From Massilibacteroides vaginae (lineage in GTDB: Bacteria > Bacteroidota > Bacteroidia > Bacteroidales > Tannerellaceae), in the NCBI RefSeq assembly GCF_900178525.1, contig NZ_FXDJ01000007.1:248001-312000 (forward strand): a stretch of 64,000 nucleotides of DNA, read 5' to 3'. The notes under the pieces were generated by a model, which made no database searches, had not been told where the DNA came from, and saw nothing but the letters and a program-made list of their open reading frames with translations. Of the stretch, positions 1 to 7,654 are shown piece after piece. The stretch's first letter is position 1. Each line of letters begins with the position of its first letter. A program made the position numbers and the translations under genes.

Positions 1-1033
1 CGTCTATCGCCCTTCTCAACTCCATCAAACGGGTGGAGTCATTGGGGTGAATACGTCCTGTTTTATCCGGTGGAACATTTAACAGTAGGGTAGAATTGCG
101 TCCTACGGAAGTGTAGTAAATATCCATTAGTTTACCTAACGACTTTACCTTATCGTCCGTAGAAGGGCTATAAAACCATCCTGGACGAATAGATGTATTT
201 GTTTCGGCAGGCACCCAATCAGCTCCGTTTATATTCCCCATATTCAACGAATCGGGATTCGGTCCTTTTGCACCGGGTTCGTATCCTTCAATATCCAATC
301 TCGACCAGTTTGTTTCGCCAACATGCCCTTGCTCGTTGCCAACCCAACGGCAACCCGGACCTACATCACTGAAAATTACCGCTTGAGGCTGGTGACTGTA
401 AACCGTGTTGTTGAACAAATCCCAATCGTAAACCTGGTTCTTTCCACCATGACCTTCGCCATTGGCTCCATCAAACCATTGTTCAAAAACCTCACCGTAA
501 TTGGTCAACACCTCCGTAAGTGTATTAACGAATATATCGTTGTAGGTCGGCGTTCCGTATGCCGGATGGTTCTGATCCCAGGGTGAGAGGTATACGCCAA
601 ACTTCAAACCGTATTCTTTACAAGCGTCGGAAAGTTCTTTCAGCAAGTCGCCTTTCCCGTCTTTCCATGGACTTTCGCGCACAGTGTGTGTACTAAAGTT
701 ACTCGGCCATAAGCAAAAACCATCGTGGTGTTTCGCTGTAATTACGATCCCTTTCATACCCGCGGCTTTTGCCACTGCTGCCCATTGACGACAATCTACA
801 GCAGAAGGATTGAACACCTTGGGGTTTTCTTTTCCATTTCCCCACTCCACATCGGTAAACGTGTTCGGACCAAAATGAATAAACATATTGTATTCCATTT
901 TCTGCCAAACCAACTGATGCTCCGAAGGAAGTACTCCAAATGGCGCGGGAGGTGCTACCTGATTATTACAAGATAACAGGAAGCCACATAAAGTGAATGC
1001 AGCACCCAAATTGCAGATTTTACTCTTCTTCAT
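1..1033 (-). CDS. Alpha-L-fucosidase, GH29 family, lipoprotein; C-terminus cut off by window edge
   Basis: The reverse strand is open from an ATG at 1033 to the window edge, giving the first 344 residues. Residues 1-22 are a lipoprotein signal ending in the lipobox LLSC (Cys22), so the enzyme is probably anchored in the envelope. The GH29 barrel begins near residue 36: HFGPNTF at 53-59, AKHHDGF at 100-106, and WFDGANGE at 187-194, whose Asp188 fits the family's catalytic nucleophile. GH29 enzymes release alpha-L-fucose from glycans. The GDP-fucose genes at 9.2-11.5 kb are not adjacent, so a link between fucose release and fucosylation is only a suggestion. No promoter is assigned in the 38 bp between its start and the end of the transporter gene. 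The call as GH29 is firm; the exact linkage hydrolysed is unknown. Confidence 0.9.
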   Translation of the reverse strand, partial: MKKSKICNLGAAFTLCGFLLSCNNQVAPPAPFGVLPSEHQLVWQKMEYNMFIHFGPNTFTDVEWGNGKENPKVFNPSAVDCRQWAAVAKAAGMKGIVITAKHHDGFCLWPSNFSTHTVRESPWKDGKGDLLKELSDACKEYGLKFGVYLSPWDQNHPAYGTPTYNDIFVNTLTEVLTNYGEVFEQWFDGANGEGHGGKNQVYDWDLFNNTVYSHQPQAVIFSDVGPGCRWVGNEQGHVGETNWSRLDIEGYEPGAKGPNPDSLNMGNINGADWVPAETNTSIRPGWFYSPSTDDKVKSLGKLMDIYYTSVGRNSTLLLNVPPDKTGRIHPNDSTRLMELRRAID

Positions 1034-1071
1034 TCGCGTTTAAAATTTATGCTAAAAACAATAAAAACCGA

Positions 1072-2382
1072 TCAAATAAACTGAATCAACAACAATCCGA
1101 GCAATACCGACGTAGCAGTTGCTATTAATCCGGGTATCATGAATGAATGATTCAACATATATTTACCGATCCGGGTGGTGCCCGTCCGGTCAAAATTGAT
1201 TGCCGCCACTACCGTTGGATAGTTGGGTATAAAGAAATAGCCGTTTACAGCTGGAAACAGCGCAATCAACATAAAAGGCGAAATACCAAGGGCAATACCT
1301 AAAGGTAATAATGCCCGTATAGTGGCCGCCTGACTAAACAAGAGGATAGACATCAGAAACAAAGCAAGCCCAAACAACCAGGGCATTTTCGTAACGGTCT
1401 CTTCAATTGAAGCTTTCAATTCGACTATATTTCCCGCAATAAACGTATCTCCCATCCAGGCGATTCCAAAGATCGCGATCACCGCTTGCATTCCGGCCAG
1501 AAAGACAGAACCTTGCGCGGCTTTAACAGCATCTGTTTTCGTGATCAGTAAAATAAGCGCAGCAGCCGACAACATAATTATTTCGATGATATAAGCCATA
1601 CTCAATTGATACGTTTCTCCGTCGGATATATAAACCGGACGTAAACTCTCAAGTGAACCGAATAAAACTATCGCTACGGTAGCCAAAACAAATAACACAA
1701 CGGCCCATATTGCTTTCCGAAAATGCGCTACGCCTTTGGCTTCGTAATGATCCATTTTAAATTCACCGCTCTCCAATCTTCGCTTAAATTCAGGATCATC
1801 ACCCAGCTCTTTCCCTACGCGCATCGAATAAAATGCTCCGGTTAAAACACCGGCTAACGTACAAGGAACCGAAATCATCAGAATATTTATCAAGCTGACA
1901 CCCGTAAAAGACAATAAACTCAACAAGGCTACGGTTGCAGCCGAAATAGGACTGGCGGTTATTGCCTGTTGCGAAGCAATTACGGAAATAGCCAACGGTC
2001 GTTCCGGTCTTATTTTAGAGTCGGTAGCCACCTCGGCAATTACCGGAAGCACAGAATAAGCAACATGCCCTGTTCCGGCCAGAAAAGTAAAGGAATAAGT
2101 AACCAAAGGACCAAGTATCGTAATCCGTTCAGGATGTTTGCGAAGTAATTTTTCCGCCCATTTCACCATCAGATCCAATCCTCCGGCAGCCTGCATAGCA
2201 CTGGCAGCGGTAATAACAGAAGCAATCATCAACATCACATCAATAGGTGGCGATGTAGGCTCAAGACCAAAGATAAAAGTGAGGCAAGCCAACCCCAATC
2301 CCCCCAGAACACCTAAACCGATCCCTCCCAAGCGAGCTCCGATGACAATTGCGGTTAGAATAAAAAGTAATTGTAAAATCAT
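1072..2382 (-). CDS. dcuB: Anaerobic C4-dicarboxylate antiporter, DcuA/DcuB family
   Basis: The 436-residue protein is hydrophobic throughout and matches the length and sequence of the DcuA/DcuB family. Conserved stretches include the N-terminal GARLGGIGLGVLGGLG, the loop LAGTGHVAYSVLPVIAEVA near residue 100, and ASQQAITASPISAA near residue 137. These inner-membrane carriers exchange external fumarate, malate or aspartate for succinate during fumarate respiration, which suits a succinate-forming anaerobe. DcuA and DcuB cannot be told apart here. It appears to be a single-gene unit with its own promoter. The fucosidase gene downstream starts 38 bp after its stop and could also be read from it. 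Confidence 0.93.
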   Translation of the reverse strand: MILQLLFILTAIVIGARLGGIGLGVLGGLGLACLTFIFGLEPTSPPIDVMLMIASVITAASAMQAAGGLDLMVKWAEKLLRKHPERITILGPLVTYSFTFLAGTGHVAYSVLPVIAEVATDSKIRPERPLAISVIASQQAITASPISAATVALLSLLSFTGVSLINILMISVPCTLAGVLTGAFYSMRVGKELGDDPEFKRRLESGEFKMDHYEAKGVAHFRKAIWAVVLFVLATVAIVLFGSLESLRPVYISDGETYQLSMAYIIEIIMLSAAALILLITKTDAVKAAQGSVFLAGMQAVIAIFGIAWMGDTFIAGNIVELKASIEETVTKMPWLFGLALFLMSILLFSQAATIRALLPLGIALGISPFMLIALFPAVNGYFFIPNYPTVVAAINFDRTGTTRIGKYMLNHSFMIPGLIATATSVLLGLLLIQFI

Positions 2383-2416
2383 AAGCTAAAGTTTGCTTAA
2401 AGAACTATTTTAAGCA

Positions 2417-2424
2417 CAAAACTA
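2417..2424 (-). promoter_or_regulatory. -7 box of dcuB promoter
   Basis: The reverse strand reads TAGTTTTG, matching the Bacteroidota -7 consensus TAnnTTTG, 35 bp before the dcuB start codon. No TTTG is found at the expected -33 position. Confidence 0.55.
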
Positions 2425-2584
2425 CGTATTTTTTTGAGATCATAAGGGAATATAGTATAACAAAGAGGAGCAGTCCGGATTCGCAGGAGCAAAAAGCCTT
2501 CGCCCTTATCCACAAAACCATCTAATAATCATTTGTATACCCTTATCACTCAAAGCTTATCGAAGCATCCCATCCCAACACATT

Positions 2585-2606
2585 GTCACCCTGAGCCTGT
2601 CGAAGC
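2585..2606. repeat. Dispersed intergenic repeat of the 'CCTGAGCCTGTCGAAG' type
   Basis: The string CACCCTGAGCCTGTCGAAG is followed by CATCTCAT. A degenerate relative (TATCGAAGCATCCCAT) lies about 35 bp upstream. Strings of this kind recur in intergenic DNA of environmental Bacteroidota, to my recollection. No coding capacity is seen. Confidence 0.45.
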
Positions 2607-2644
2607 ATCTCATACCATCTGACTATTAATTAATGTAGCCATTT

Positions 2645-2709
2645 GCAAAGATCTCTCCACTGCGGTCGAGATGACAGAGAGGGTGGTCGGGTTGAAATTG
2701 AGGGTGGTT
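2645..2709. repeat. Direct repeat R1, copy 1
   Basis: A 65-bp block containing GATCTCTCCACTGCGGTCGA and then GATGACAGAGAGGGTGGTCG recurs at 3075-3139 with few differences. The two copies bracket the ~210-bp element at 2791. No open frame runs through it. Confidence 0.75.
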
Positions 2710-2720
2710 TATGTTCGTAG

Positions 2721-2740
2721 GGGCGAAAAATTTTTCGCCC
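2721..2740. repeat. Perfect 20-bp palindrome
   Basis: GGGCGAAAAATTTTTCGCCC is a perfect inverted repeat in the non-coding region upstream of dcuB. It could fold in RNA or mark a dispersed palindromic repeat; it lacks a following T-run on either strand. Confidence 0.6.
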
Positions 2741-2790
2741 TGATCAACCGTGTTATCAATCGTGCTTTCAACCGCCTATAAACATTGATT

Positions 2791-3001
2791 TTTTAAGCTA
2801 AAAACAGGCCTTGTTTTTCTGTTTTTTAGCGGTTTCCTATACTACTGACAATCAGCGCATTGTAGAGGCCGAAAAACATAAAGGTTATTTTTCGAAAAAT
2901 AAAGGATATATTTTGAAAAATAAAGGATATCTTTTTTTTTATATAGTATTATGAAAAAAGGCTTCATTTTAATGCTGACTTTTTTGAGCACTAATCCGAA
3001 G
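2791..3001 (+). repeat. Dispersed ~210-bp non-coding element, copy A
   Basis: This 211-bp block aligns with 49602-49809 and 63291-63498. All three start TTTTAAG(C/T)TA, carry CTGAYAATCAG at offset 54, and AAGGTTATTTTTC at offset 90. The latter is followed by two or three copies of the word ATAAAGGATAT. The 3' parts share a TTTAA-GCTGA-TTT region ending near TAATYCGR. It lies between dcuB and the DUF3791-like gene and contains no credible open frame. Its function is unknown. Confidence 0.8.
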
Positions 3002-3074
3002 TTAGAGTAGACAAAAAAACACTGCCAACCAGAAAAAAATAGTTGATCTCTTTCACTATTTAATTACGCCCCAT

Positions 3075-3139
3075 GCAGAGATCTCTCCACTTCGGTCGAG
3101 ATGACAGGGAGGGTGGTCGGGATGATAGTGAGGGTTGAT
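3075..3139. repeat. Direct repeat R1, copy 2
   Basis: Second copy of the block at 2645-2709, here with GATCTCTCCACTTCGGTCGA and GATGACAGGGAGGGTGGTCG. It ends about 25 bp after the 3' end of the gene at 3165-3386. Confidence 0.75.
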
Positions 3140-3164
3140 CCGATTGATATTATATCGCACAGAT

Positions 3165-3386
3165 TTATTTAATCTTTCCCATTTTAATTTCTGATTTCAA
3201 AATCTCATACACATACGCTGAACTTTCAATATATAAACCGGTAGCTTCGTCCGAAAGTTTTTCAAATGTTTCTGAGTTATGAAACATGACTATTGCTACA
3301 GGCATAGTCATATCATGATCCTCCATCAGATAAGTAATGATATCTTTTGTTATCCCCTCTATTAAATATTGTGCCTTTTTATTCAT
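3165..3386 (-). CDS. Small DUF3791-like protein of the DUF3990 module
   Basis: A 73-residue soluble protein with a C-terminus of the form TGLYIESSAYVYEILKSEIK. Short proteins of this kind commonly sit beside DUF3990 genes in Bacteroidota and Firmicutes; the DUF3791 label is from memory and tentative. It is the last of three co-oriented genes. An 84-bp gap separates it from the DUF3990 gene and holds an imperfect inverted repeat (AAACGA...TCGTTT, 3447-3472). It may act as a partner or part of the antitoxin. No catalytic motif or membrane segment is visible. Confidence 0.7.
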   Translation of the reverse strand: MNKKAQYLIEGITKDIITYLMEDHDMTMPVAIVMFHNSETFEKLSDEATGLYIESSAYVYEILKSEIKMGKIK

Positions 3387-3470
3387 ACGATAATAGTTTT
3401 TTATATTAAAGTAGTATAGAACTCACATAAACACTCATATTGGTGTAAACGAGCATTTCATATGTTCGTT

Positions 3471-3947
3471 TCATAACACATTAAGATATGCCGCAGCTTT
3501 CTGCGAACGAAAAAAATATTGAGAAGATATACGCTTGTACCTAAGCCCACTAACTAATGTTGGCAGGTCGATTATCCCATCATCGAAATTACGAAATAAT
3601 GTAGCTATTGTATCATCGGCTACGGGACCAATAACAATATCGTATTCATGGATAGGATGTACTTGCGTTCTGCTCCGATTGCACATAACAAACAAAGCCC
3701 ATTCCTCATCAGGATTTTCAAAACATTTGATCGACAAAGAAGAGGTATTGAATGCTGCCTCTTTATCAAATTCAAAAACAGTAACAATTGGTTCTCCACC
3801 ATAAATTGCTGCTGTACGCCTCGCCATCTGCATAGCCTGCTCCTTTATATCTGTAAGATAGAATCCTTGTCCAAAATCTTTATAAGGTTTGCATCTGGCA
3901 AAGTCTACGGTTTTAACAGCAATATTAGAGCCGTGAAAAAGTTTCAT
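3471..3947 (-). CDS. DUF3990 protein, ADP-ribosyltransferase-like candidate toxin
   Basis: The 158-residue protein has the layout of the ADP-ribosyltransferase fold. The start is LFHGSN with His5, followed by DFGQGFYLTD with Tyr30, then an acidic NPDEEWALFVMCNR at 78-91 (Glu81/Glu82). These fit an H-Y-E style active site, but the catalytic assignment is my inference. DUF3990 proteins lack an established activity as far as I know. Its ATG overlaps the stop of the upstream XRE gene by 4 bp (ATGA), so the two are translationally coupled. The order of regulator first, then enzyme, under one autoregulated promoter is typical of toxin-antitoxin or defence modules. Confidence 0.82.
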   Translation of the reverse strand: MKLFHGSNIAVKTVDFARCKPYKDFGQGFYLTDIKEQAMQMARRTAAIYGGEPIVTVFEFDKEAAFNTSSLSIKCFENPDEEWALFVMCNRSRTQVHPIHEYDIVIGPVADDTIATLFRNFDDGIIDLPTLVSGLRYKRISSQYFFRSQKAAAYLNVL

Positions 3948-4372
3948 AAAATCCCCCCTCCTTGATTATAACAAACACGAGCTAAATCTTGCACACTATC
4001 TTCAAATGACAATAAATGCTCCGCTTCGTAATGTTCGGTAAGAAAATCTAATCCTTTATATCGGTTTAAATAATTGCTTGCTTCGCGTACTGTCAGATTA
4101 TAGGTTTTGGCAAACTCATTTATAACAGCAATAACATAACCAACAACTCGTTTATCAACATTTTTAACACTAACTAACCTAACTGTAGCAGATAAATTCA
4201 AAGATTCAAGTACTTTATTGACCGTTTTTATAGTTAGCCCTTTTCCACTTTCTATCTTTGATATTTGAGCCTTACCTACACCGACCTTTGCACCAAGATC
4301 CTCTTGTGTCATTCCTCGTCGAAGTCTTTCATCTCGGATCAATACCCCTATTTTATTGATTTGAACATCCAT
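3944..4372 (-). CDS. XRE-family regulator fused to a DUF3791 domain (candidate antitoxin)
   Basis: Starting at the ATG at 4372 gives 142 residues. Residues 8-62 form an XRE helix-turn-helix (RRGMTQEDLGAKVGVGKAQI then SKIESGKG). Residues 76-138 look like DUF3791 (INEFAKTYNLTVREASNYL then YKGLDFLTEHYEAEHLL). A GTG at 4387 also opens this frame, but it is the last base of the -7 box TATCTTTG, so it cannot be within the transcript. The gene leads the three-gene module. An inverted repeat at 4402-4419, just upstream of the -7 box, is a probable operator for this protein. The DNA-binding role is well supported; the antitoxin role is inferred from context. Confidence 0.85.
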   Translation of the reverse strand: MDVQINKIGVLIRDERLRRGMTQEDLGAKVGVGKAQISKIESGKGLTIKTVNKVLESLNLSATVRLVSVKNVDKRVVGYVIAVINEFAKTYNLTVREASNYLNRYKGLDFLTEHYEAEHLLSFEDSVQDLARVCYNQGGGIL

Positions 4373-4386
4373 ACTTACCTTTTTCA

Positions 4387-4394
4387 CAAAGATA
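4387..4394 (-). promoter_or_regulatory. -7 box of the XRE/DUF3990 module
   Basis: The reverse strand reads TATCTTTG (TAnnTTTG consensus). It lies 15 bp before the ATG at 4372, which leaves a very short leader and decides that start. Confidence 0.65.
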
Positions 4395-4401
4395 AGTAAG
4401 G

Positions 4402-4419
4402 GTTTCCTACTTTGGAAAC
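4402..4419. promoter_or_regulatory. Candidate XRE operator (inverted repeat)
   Basis: GTTTCC, six bases, GGAAAC forms an exact inverted repeat. It falls in the -7/-33 interval of the module's promoter, where a bound repressor would block RNA polymerase. Confidence 0.6.
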
Positions 4420-4542
4420 TTTAGGCTTGTTTTTTATTCTCTTCTGATATGAAGACGCCGGATAGTTACGATTTGGAAACACTTCGATTCGGCAATAATT
4501 ACAAAAAAGAGGCGGGCTTTTAGCGGTTTACATCCTTTTTCT

Positions 4543-4550
4543 TAACTTTG
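4543..4550 (+). promoter_or_regulatory. -7 box of ffh promoter
   Basis: TAACTTTG matches TAnnTTTG and lies 45 bp before the ffh ATG. The -33 element is not clear. Confidence 0.55.
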
Positions 4551-4595
4551 TGTCCCATTAAATGGAAATTTAAACAAATTATATATTAAGGAACT

Positions 4596-5924
4596 ATGTT
4601 TGAGAATCTAAGTGATAGGTTAGATAGGTCGTTTAAACTACTAAAAGGTGAAGGTAGGATTACTGAAATCAATGTTGCTGAAACGCTGAAAGATGTACGT
4701 AGAGCATTGCTTGACGCTGACGTAAACTACAAGGTGGCAAAGCAATTCACAGATACAGTAAAAGAAAAGGCGCTTGGTCAAAATGTACTTACCGCTGTTA
4801 AACCCAGTCAGTTAATGGTTAAGATCGTGCATGACGAATTAGCCGAATTAATGGGGGGAACAGCTGCCGAAATCGACTTGACCGGTTCTCCTGCTATCAT
4901 CCTTATGTCTGGTTTGCAAGGTTCGGGTAAGACTACTTTTACAGGAAAATTAGCCAATATGCTGAAAACCAAAAAAGGGAGAAAGCCTCTTTTGGTTGCC
5001 TGTGATGTGTATCGCCCTGCCGCTATTGAACAGCTTCGTATACTGGGAGAACAAATCGGTGTTCCGGTATACTCCGAACCGGAAAACAAAAACCCGGTGC
5101 AGATTGCTCAAAATGCTATTAAGGAAGCAAAAGCCAACGGAAACAACTTAGTTATAGTAGATACCGCCGGACGTTTAGCTATTGACGAACAGATGATGCA
5201 GGAAATCGCAGCTATCAAGAATGCGATCGAACCTTCCGAAACTTTGTTTGTCGTTGATGCCATGACCGGGCAAGATGCCGTTAATACAGCTAAAGAATTT
5301 AACGATCGCCTGAATTTTGACGGTGTAGTGCTTACCAAATTGGATGGTGACACACGAGGCGGTGCCGCTTTATCTATCCGCACGGTAGTAACCAAGCCGA
5401 TCAAATTTGTGGGTACGGGCGAAAAAATGGACGCACTGGATGTATTCCACCCGGGACGTATGGCCGACCGTATTTTAGGCATGGGGGATATCGTTTCGTT
5501 GGTTGAACGTGCTCAGGAGCAATACGACGAAGAAGAAGCGAAGCGATTACAAAAGAAAATCGCCAAAAACCAGTTTGACTTCAATGACTTTATTGCCCAG
5601 ATTCACCAGATCAAGAAAATGGGTAACCTGAAGGATCTCGCAGCTATGATACCGGGTGTTGGCAAAGCCTTGAAAAATGTGGATATCGACGACAATGCCT
5701 TTAAAAGTATCGAGGCAATAATCTATTCTATGACTCCGGCAGAACGGACAAATCCGGCTATTCTTAACGGTTCGCGCCGCCAACGCATAGCGCAAGGAAG
5801 CGGAACAAATGTGCAGGAGGTAAACAGATTAATCAAACAGTTTGATGAAACACGCAAAATGATGCGTATGCTTACAAATGCCAAACCGGGTGCAGGTAAA
5901 AAACTTCCTTCGTTCAGGAAATAA
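4596..5924 (+). CDS. ffh: Signal recognition particle protein Ffh
   Basis: The 442-residue GTPase binds 4.5S RNA and signal sequences on nascent inner-membrane proteins and docks with FtsY. An N-domain helical bundle (1-90) is followed by the G domain: P-loop [15 protein letters not shown] near 107-121, then [12 protein letters not shown], then DTAGR, then the [14 protein letters not shown] segment. The methionine-rich M domain (about 325-430) includes [10 protein letters not shown] and [12 protein letters not shown]. Length is normal for the family. folD follows after 17 bp, so the two are probably co-transcribed. Confidence 0.97.
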   Translation: MFENLSDRLDRSFKLLKGEGRITEINVAETLKDVRRALLDADVNYKVAKQFTDTVKEKALGQNVLTAVKPSQLMVKIVHDELAELMGGTAAEIDLTGSPAIILMSGLQGSGKTTFTGKLANMLKTKKGRKPLLVACDVYRPAAIEQLRILGEQIGVPVYSEPENKNPVQIAQNAIKEAKANGNNLVIVDTAGRLAIDEQMMQEIAAIKNAIEPSETLFVVDAMTGQDAVNTAKEFNDRLNFDGVVLTKLDGDTRGGAALSIRTVVTKPIKFVGTGEKMDALDVFHPGRMADRILGMGDIVSLVERAQEQYDEEEAKRLQKKIAKNQFDFNDFIAQIHQIKKMGNLKDLAAMIPGVGKALKNVDIDDNAFKSIEAIIYSMTPAERTNPAILNGSRRQRIAQGSGTNVQEVNRLIKQFDETRKMMRMLTNAKPGAGKKLPSFRK

Positions 5925-5941
5925 GAAAGGATAATAATAAT

Positions 5942-6841
5942 ATGGAAAAACAACGACAGACGCAATTATTGGACGGCAAAGCAGTAGCCGCCACAATGAA
6001 AGCCGAAATAGCGGCAGAGGTAGAAAAAATCAAAGCTAAAGGTGGTAAAACGCCTCATTTGGCCGCTATATTAGTAGGGCACGACGGAGGCAGCGAAACT
6101 TATGTGGCAAGCAAAGTCAGAACCTGCGAAGAAGTCGGGTTTAAATCCAGTTTGATCCGCTACGAAAGTGATGTAACCGAAGAAGAGTTGCTTCGAAAAG
6201 TAATGGAGCTAAACAACGATGATGATGTGGATGGCTTTATTGTACAACTTCCCTTGCCTAAGCATATTGCTGAACAAAAAATAATCGAAGCGATCGATTA
6301 TCGCAAGGACGTGGACGGATTTCATCCTATTAATGTAGGACGTATGTCTATTGGTCTGCCTTGTTTTGTATCTGCCACTCCGGCAGGCATCCTTGAGTTG
6401 CTGAAACGATATGAAATAGATACAAAAGGCAAACATTGTGTTGTTTTAGGACGCAGTAATATCGTGGGCAAACCCATGGCAAGCCTGATGATGCAAAAAG
6501 CCTATCCGGGAGACTGCACCGTAACGGTTTGTCATAGCCGTTCTGAAAACCTGAAAGAAATGTGCTTGCAGGCGGATATCATAATCGCAGCGTTGGGTGT
6601 TCCAGAATTTGTTAAGGCAGACATGGTAAAAGACGGCGTTGTTATTGTTGACGTAGGTACTACACGCGTTCCGAGCGATGCAACAAAAAGCGGCTATAAA
6701 CTTACGGGAGATGTTAAGTTTAGCGAGGTAGCACCTAAATGCTCTTTTATCACACCGGTACCGGGCGGAGTAGGGCCCATGACTATTATCTCTTTGATGC
6801 GAAACACATTGCTTGCCGGCAAAAAAGAAATTTACAAATAA
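5942..6841 (+). CDS. folD: Bifunctional methylenetetrahydrofolate dehydrogenase / methenyl-THF cyclohydrolase FolD
   Basis: This cytosolic enzyme interconverts 5,10-methylene-THF and 10-formyl-THF, supplying one-carbon units for purines and initiator tRNA formylation. Diagnostic stretches are [20 protein letters not shown] with the catalytic Lys, then [16 protein letters not shown] and the [15 protein letters not shown] segment. The NADP-binding motif [16 protein letters not shown] follows, and [12 protein letters not shown] lies near the end. At 299 residues it is slightly longer than the usual ~285-295, the extra being N-terminal. It lies 17 bp after ffh and is followed by a tRNA with its own promoter. 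Confidence 0.97.
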   Translation: MEKQRQTQLLDGKAVAATMKAEIAAEVEKIKAKGGKTPHLAAILVGHDGGSETYVASKVRTCEEVGFKSSLIRYESDVTEEELLRKVMELNNDDDVDGFIVQLPLPKHIAEQKIIEAIDYRKDVDGFHPINVGRMSIGLPCFVSATPAGILELLKRYEIDTKGKHCVVLGRSNIVGKPMASLMMQKAYPGDCTVTVCHSRSENLKEMCLQADIIIAALGVPEFVKADMVKDGVVIVDVGTTRVPSDATKSGYKLTGDVKFSEVAPKCSFITPVPGGVGPMTIISLMRNTLLAGKKEIYK

Positions 6842-6866
6842 GTGGTGCTTTTTTACGCACGAACTC

Positions 6867-6896
6867 TTGCAATATAAAATAAAACATCTATCTTTG
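6867..6896 (+). promoter_or_regulatory. Promoter of tRNA-His
   Basis: TTG at 6867-6869 and TATCTTTG at 6889-6896 are separated by 19 bp, the Bacteroidota spacing. The tRNA begins 40 bp further on. Confidence 0.65.
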
Positions 6897-6935
6897 CACC
6901 GTCTTAAAGAGATCACATCAGATATAGGACTAAAT

Positions 6936-7013
6936 GGTGATTGTAGCTCAGTTGGTTAGAGCATTGGATTGTGGTTCCAAGGGTCGTGGGTTCGAATCCC
7001 ATCATTCACCCCA
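6936..7013 (+). tRNA. tRNA-His (GTG)
   Basis: A cloverleaf folds with anticodon stem TTGGA/TCCAA around loop TTGTGGT; the anticodon GTG is at 6971-6973. The T arm is GTGGG-TTCGAAT-CCCAT. An extra 5' G (6936) can pair with C73, the tRNA-His hallmark. The 3' CCA is encoded (7011-7013), unlike the other two tRNAs in this window. One U:U mismatch occurs in the acceptor stem. Confidence 0.95.
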
Positions 7014-7020
7014 CATAATT

Positions 7021-7053
7021 AAAAAGCGGTCTTTTACAGGTCGCTTTTTTTTA
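7021..7053 (+). terminator. Rho-independent terminator after tRNA-His
   Basis: AAAAGCG and CGCTTTT form a stem with a short loop, followed by a run of eight T. Confidence 0.75.
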
Positions 7054-7103
7054 ATACTGGTTGGAAAGTTAAGCGAAAGGATTTATTTAACACATTATTG
7101 AAC

Positions 7104-7478
7104 ATGAATCTTACAGGGGTCTATGCCATCGGCATGCTTATCATTTCAAATATCTTCATGACTCTTGCCTGGTACGGACATCTAAAGATGAAAGAGATTA
7201 CCTGGTTTTCCGCTCTTCCGTTATTAGGTATCATTTTAATTAGTTGGGGAATCGCTTTTTTTGAATATTGCTTTCAGGTCCCTGCCAACCGTATCGGATT
7301 TCAGCACAACGGAGGTCCGTTCTCACCTATTCAACTTAAGGTTATTCAGGAGGTGATCAGCTTGAGTACTTTTGTTATTTTCTCCTCTTTATTTTTCAGA
7401 TCGGAAGTCTTGAAATGGAATCACTACCTGGCTTTTTTACTTCTTATACTTGCTGTCTATCTGGTATTTAAAAAGTAA
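7104..7478 (+). CDS. DMT-family membrane protein, DUF486
   Basis: A 124-residue protein with four predicted membrane segments. The conserved loop WGIAFFEYCFQVPANRIGF then GPFSPIQLKVIQEVI is characteristic of the DUF486 family, small members of the drug/metabolite transporter superfamily. The ATG at 7104 is chosen over a TTG two codons upstream. Substrate is unknown. It stands alone between the tRNA-His terminator and the dedA promoter. Confidence 0.88.
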   Translation: MNLTGVYAIGMLIISNIFMTLAWYGHLKMKEITWFSALPLLGIILISWGIAFFEYCFQVPANRIGFQHNGGPFSPIQLKVIQEVISLSTFVIFSSLFFRSEVLKWNHYLAFLLLILAVYLVFKK

Positions 7479-7569
7479 ACGGGAAGTAAGCTTTTATTTT
7501 GACTTGTTATTTTAATATTATTTCAACATTCATTACCATTCCAAGCCTGCGTTTTTTCTATTTTTTACC

Positions 7570-7577
7570 TATGTTTG
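7570..7577 (+). promoter_or_regulatory. -7 box upstream of dedA
   Basis: TATGTTTG fits TAnnTTTG and implies a leader of about 70 nt before the ATG at 7655. No -33 match is seen. Confidence 0.45.
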
Positions 7578-7654
7578 CACACACAAATCATGGTTTGGAG
7601 TAAGTTTTTTGTATTTGGTCTTTATTTTTCCAAACTTAACATATTAATATTCAT

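Noticed and set aside
323-976. Open frames on both strands within the first kilobase
   Set aside because: They are out of frame with the GH29 lipoprotein that runs unbroken from 1033 to the window edge with clear family motifs.
3535-3965. Forward-strand frames opposite the DUF3990 gene
   Set aside because: They are antisense to a recognisable protein and show no motif or start signal.
3165-4372. DUF3990 module considered as a prophage or IS remnant
   Set aside because: No integrase, transposase, terminal repeats or attachment duplication is visible around it.
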